From Candidatus Woesearchaeota archaeon (GTDB lineage Archaea; Nanobdellota; Nanobdellia; Woesearchaeales; WALR01), in the NCBI GenBank assembly GCA_015522765.1, contig WALR01000092.1, positions 1 through 5,419 on the forward strand: a DNA stretch of 5,419 nt. Direction: 5' to 3'. The translations under genes were made by a program, and so were the position numbers. Positions 4,497-5,419 of this stretch are shown here, piece after piece (within the stretch, counting starts at the first letter, position 1; every line of letters begins with the position of its first letter). The notes below the pieces were generated by a model that saw nothing but the letters and a program-made list of their open reading frames with translations, was not told the origin of the DNA and did not search any database.

Positions 4497-5419
4497 ATGA
4501 AAGACTATACAGGATTAATGGAGAGGTGCATCAGGCTGGCGTCCAGAGCAGTTGGAAGAACGCATCCAAATCCGGCGGTCGGCGCCATAATAATCGACGA
4601 GGAATCCTCTACGGTTATCTCAGAGGGATGGCACAGAAAGGCAGGGGGCAGGCACGCAGAAGCAATAGCCCTTGACAGGGCAGGCAGGCGTGCAAAGGGA
4701 GCAACACTGATTGTAAGCCTTGAACCCTGCGTCCATTACGGCAGGACACCTCCCTGCGCAGACCGCATAATCAGGGCAGGAATAAGAAGAGTAGTTATAG
4801 CCGCAAGGGACCCTGACAAAAGAGTCAGGGGGAGAGGAATAAGGAAATTAAGGGACGCAGGAATCGAGGTTATTGAAGGTGTTCTCAGGGAAAAGGCAGA
4901 ATGGCTTAACAGGGGGTTCTTCAAGTACTCGAGGAGGGGGCTGCCCTGGATTAGCCTTAAGATTGCCATGGGCCTTGACGGGAAGATAGCGGACAGCAGG
5001 GGCATATCAAAGTGGATAACCTCCAGAGAGGCAAGGAAAACAGTTCACATGATAAGGAGGGAACACGACGGGATTCTCATTGGAATAAACACGCTAATTA
5101 AGGATGACCCTGCTCTTACCGTAAGGAACAAAGGGAAAGAGAGGGGGATGACAAAAATAATTCTGGACTCCAAATTAAGAACCCCCGCGAATGCGAGGGT
5201 ATTCTCAACACCCGGCAGAGTGATAGTTATCACAGGGAAGGAAACAGCTGAGAGGAATAAAAAGAAATATGATGAATTAAGGGGGAAAGCAGAGATAATC
5301 AGGGTAAATGACAGTGGGAGAGGAAGACTAAACATATTTGAAGCGGTTAAGAAGCTGGGGGAGCGGGGGCTCAGGAGCATCCTCGTAGAGGGGGGAGGAG
5401 AGGTGTTCACCTCTTTCAT
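4497..5419 (+). CDS. ribD: RibD, bifunctional pyrimidine deaminase/reductase (3' end beyond window)
   Basis: The window holds 307 codons with no stop; the family is about 360-370 aa, so roughly 55-60 residues are missing. RibD deaminates 2,5-diamino-6-ribosylamino-pyrimidinone 5'-phosphate and then reduces its ribosyl side chain with NADPH, giving the precursor of the RibH substrate. The N-terminal cytidine-deaminase-like domain (1-145) keeps HPNPAVGA (23-30), HAEA (53-56) with zinc ligand H53 and catalytic E55, and EPCVHYGRTPPC (76-87) with zinc ligands C78 and C87. The reductase domain (from about 150) has WISLKIAMGLDGKIAD (151-166), SKWITS (171-176), DGILIGINTLIKDDP (191-205) and LVEGGGEV (296-303). 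A weak GAAGTGAT site lies 9 nt before the ATG. Base and codon use match its neighbours. The two-domain form is bacterial in style; most archaea have only the single-domain reductase ArfC. Confidence 0.93.
   Translation, partial: MKDYTGLMERCIRLASRAVGRTHPNPAVGAIIIDEESSTVISEGWHRKAGGRHAEAIALDRAGRRAKGATLIVSLEPCVHYGRTPPCADRIIRAGIRRVVIAARDPDKRVRGRGIRKLRDAGIEVIEGVLREKAEWLNRGFFKYSRRGLPWISLKIAMGLDGKIADSRGISKWITSREARKTVHMIRREHDGILIGINTLIKDDPALTVRNKGKERGMTKIILDSKLRTPANARVFSTPGRVIVITGKETAERNKKKYDELRGKAEIIRVNDSGRGRLNIFEAVKKLGERGLRSILVEGGGEVFTSF

Noticed and set aside
5045..5419. Open minus-strand ORF reaching the window edge
   Set aside because: It lies antisense to the reductase domain of ribD, whose motifs are clear on the plus strand, and it has the Ser/Leu/Pro-rich composition of a shadow frame.

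Overview
The window is archaeal chromosomal DNA. The translated genes are archaeal versions: a ~600-residue aIF5B-type initiation factor, the archaeal riboflavin synthase RibC (not the bacterial RibE type) and an archaeal-style lumazine synthase. Four intergenic sites also look like archaeal BRE/TATA promoters, and two of them are placed so that the transcripts should be leaderless. Arginine is mostly AGG/AGA and isoleucine often ATA throughout. I cannot name a phylum with confidence; an uncultivated, FtsZ-dividing euryarchaeal or DPANN/Altiarchaeota-like lineage would fit.

Layout. (1) 1-391, plus strand: a promoter, then two very small unrecognised genes (36 and 45 codons) that form an apparent operon, each with a strong Shine-Dalgarno sequence. 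(2) 396-460: a long hairpin followed by a T-tract, a convincing terminator, lying between the microprotein operon and the convergent ftsZ. (3) 467-1540, minus strand: ftsZ, complete, with a consensus promoter and an ~80-nt leader. (4) 1541-1726: the ftsZ/infB divergent promoter region. (5) 1727-3529, plus: aIF5B (infB), complete and intein-free. (6) 3584-5419, plus: a riboflavin cluster ribC-ribH-ribD, closely spaced, with ribD cut by the window edge after 307 codons.

The most interesting signals are regulatory. The perfect-arm palindrome TACTA-TY-TAGTA occurs twice: over the predicted start site of the microprotein operon (44-55) and over the BRE of the ftsZ promoter (1653-1664). Both copies are followed 3-5 nt later by a near-identical 11-mer (ACAKGATTATT). 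This suggests that one regulator links the two microproteins to ftsZ, and perhaps to infB. That would make the microproteins candidate cell-division or cell-cycle factors. A different palindrome (TGATACTC-N6-GAGTATCA, 3527-3548) abuts the ribC promoter and is a candidate riboflavin-responsive operator.

The riboflavin genes would together supply the late pathway: RibD makes the ribitylaminouracil phosphate, RibH makes 6,7-dimethyl-8-ribityllumazine, and RibC dismutates it to riboflavin. An archaeal RibC/RibH pair with a two-domain bacterial-type RibD is a mixed pathway, since most archaea use ArfA/ArfB/ArfC for the early steps.
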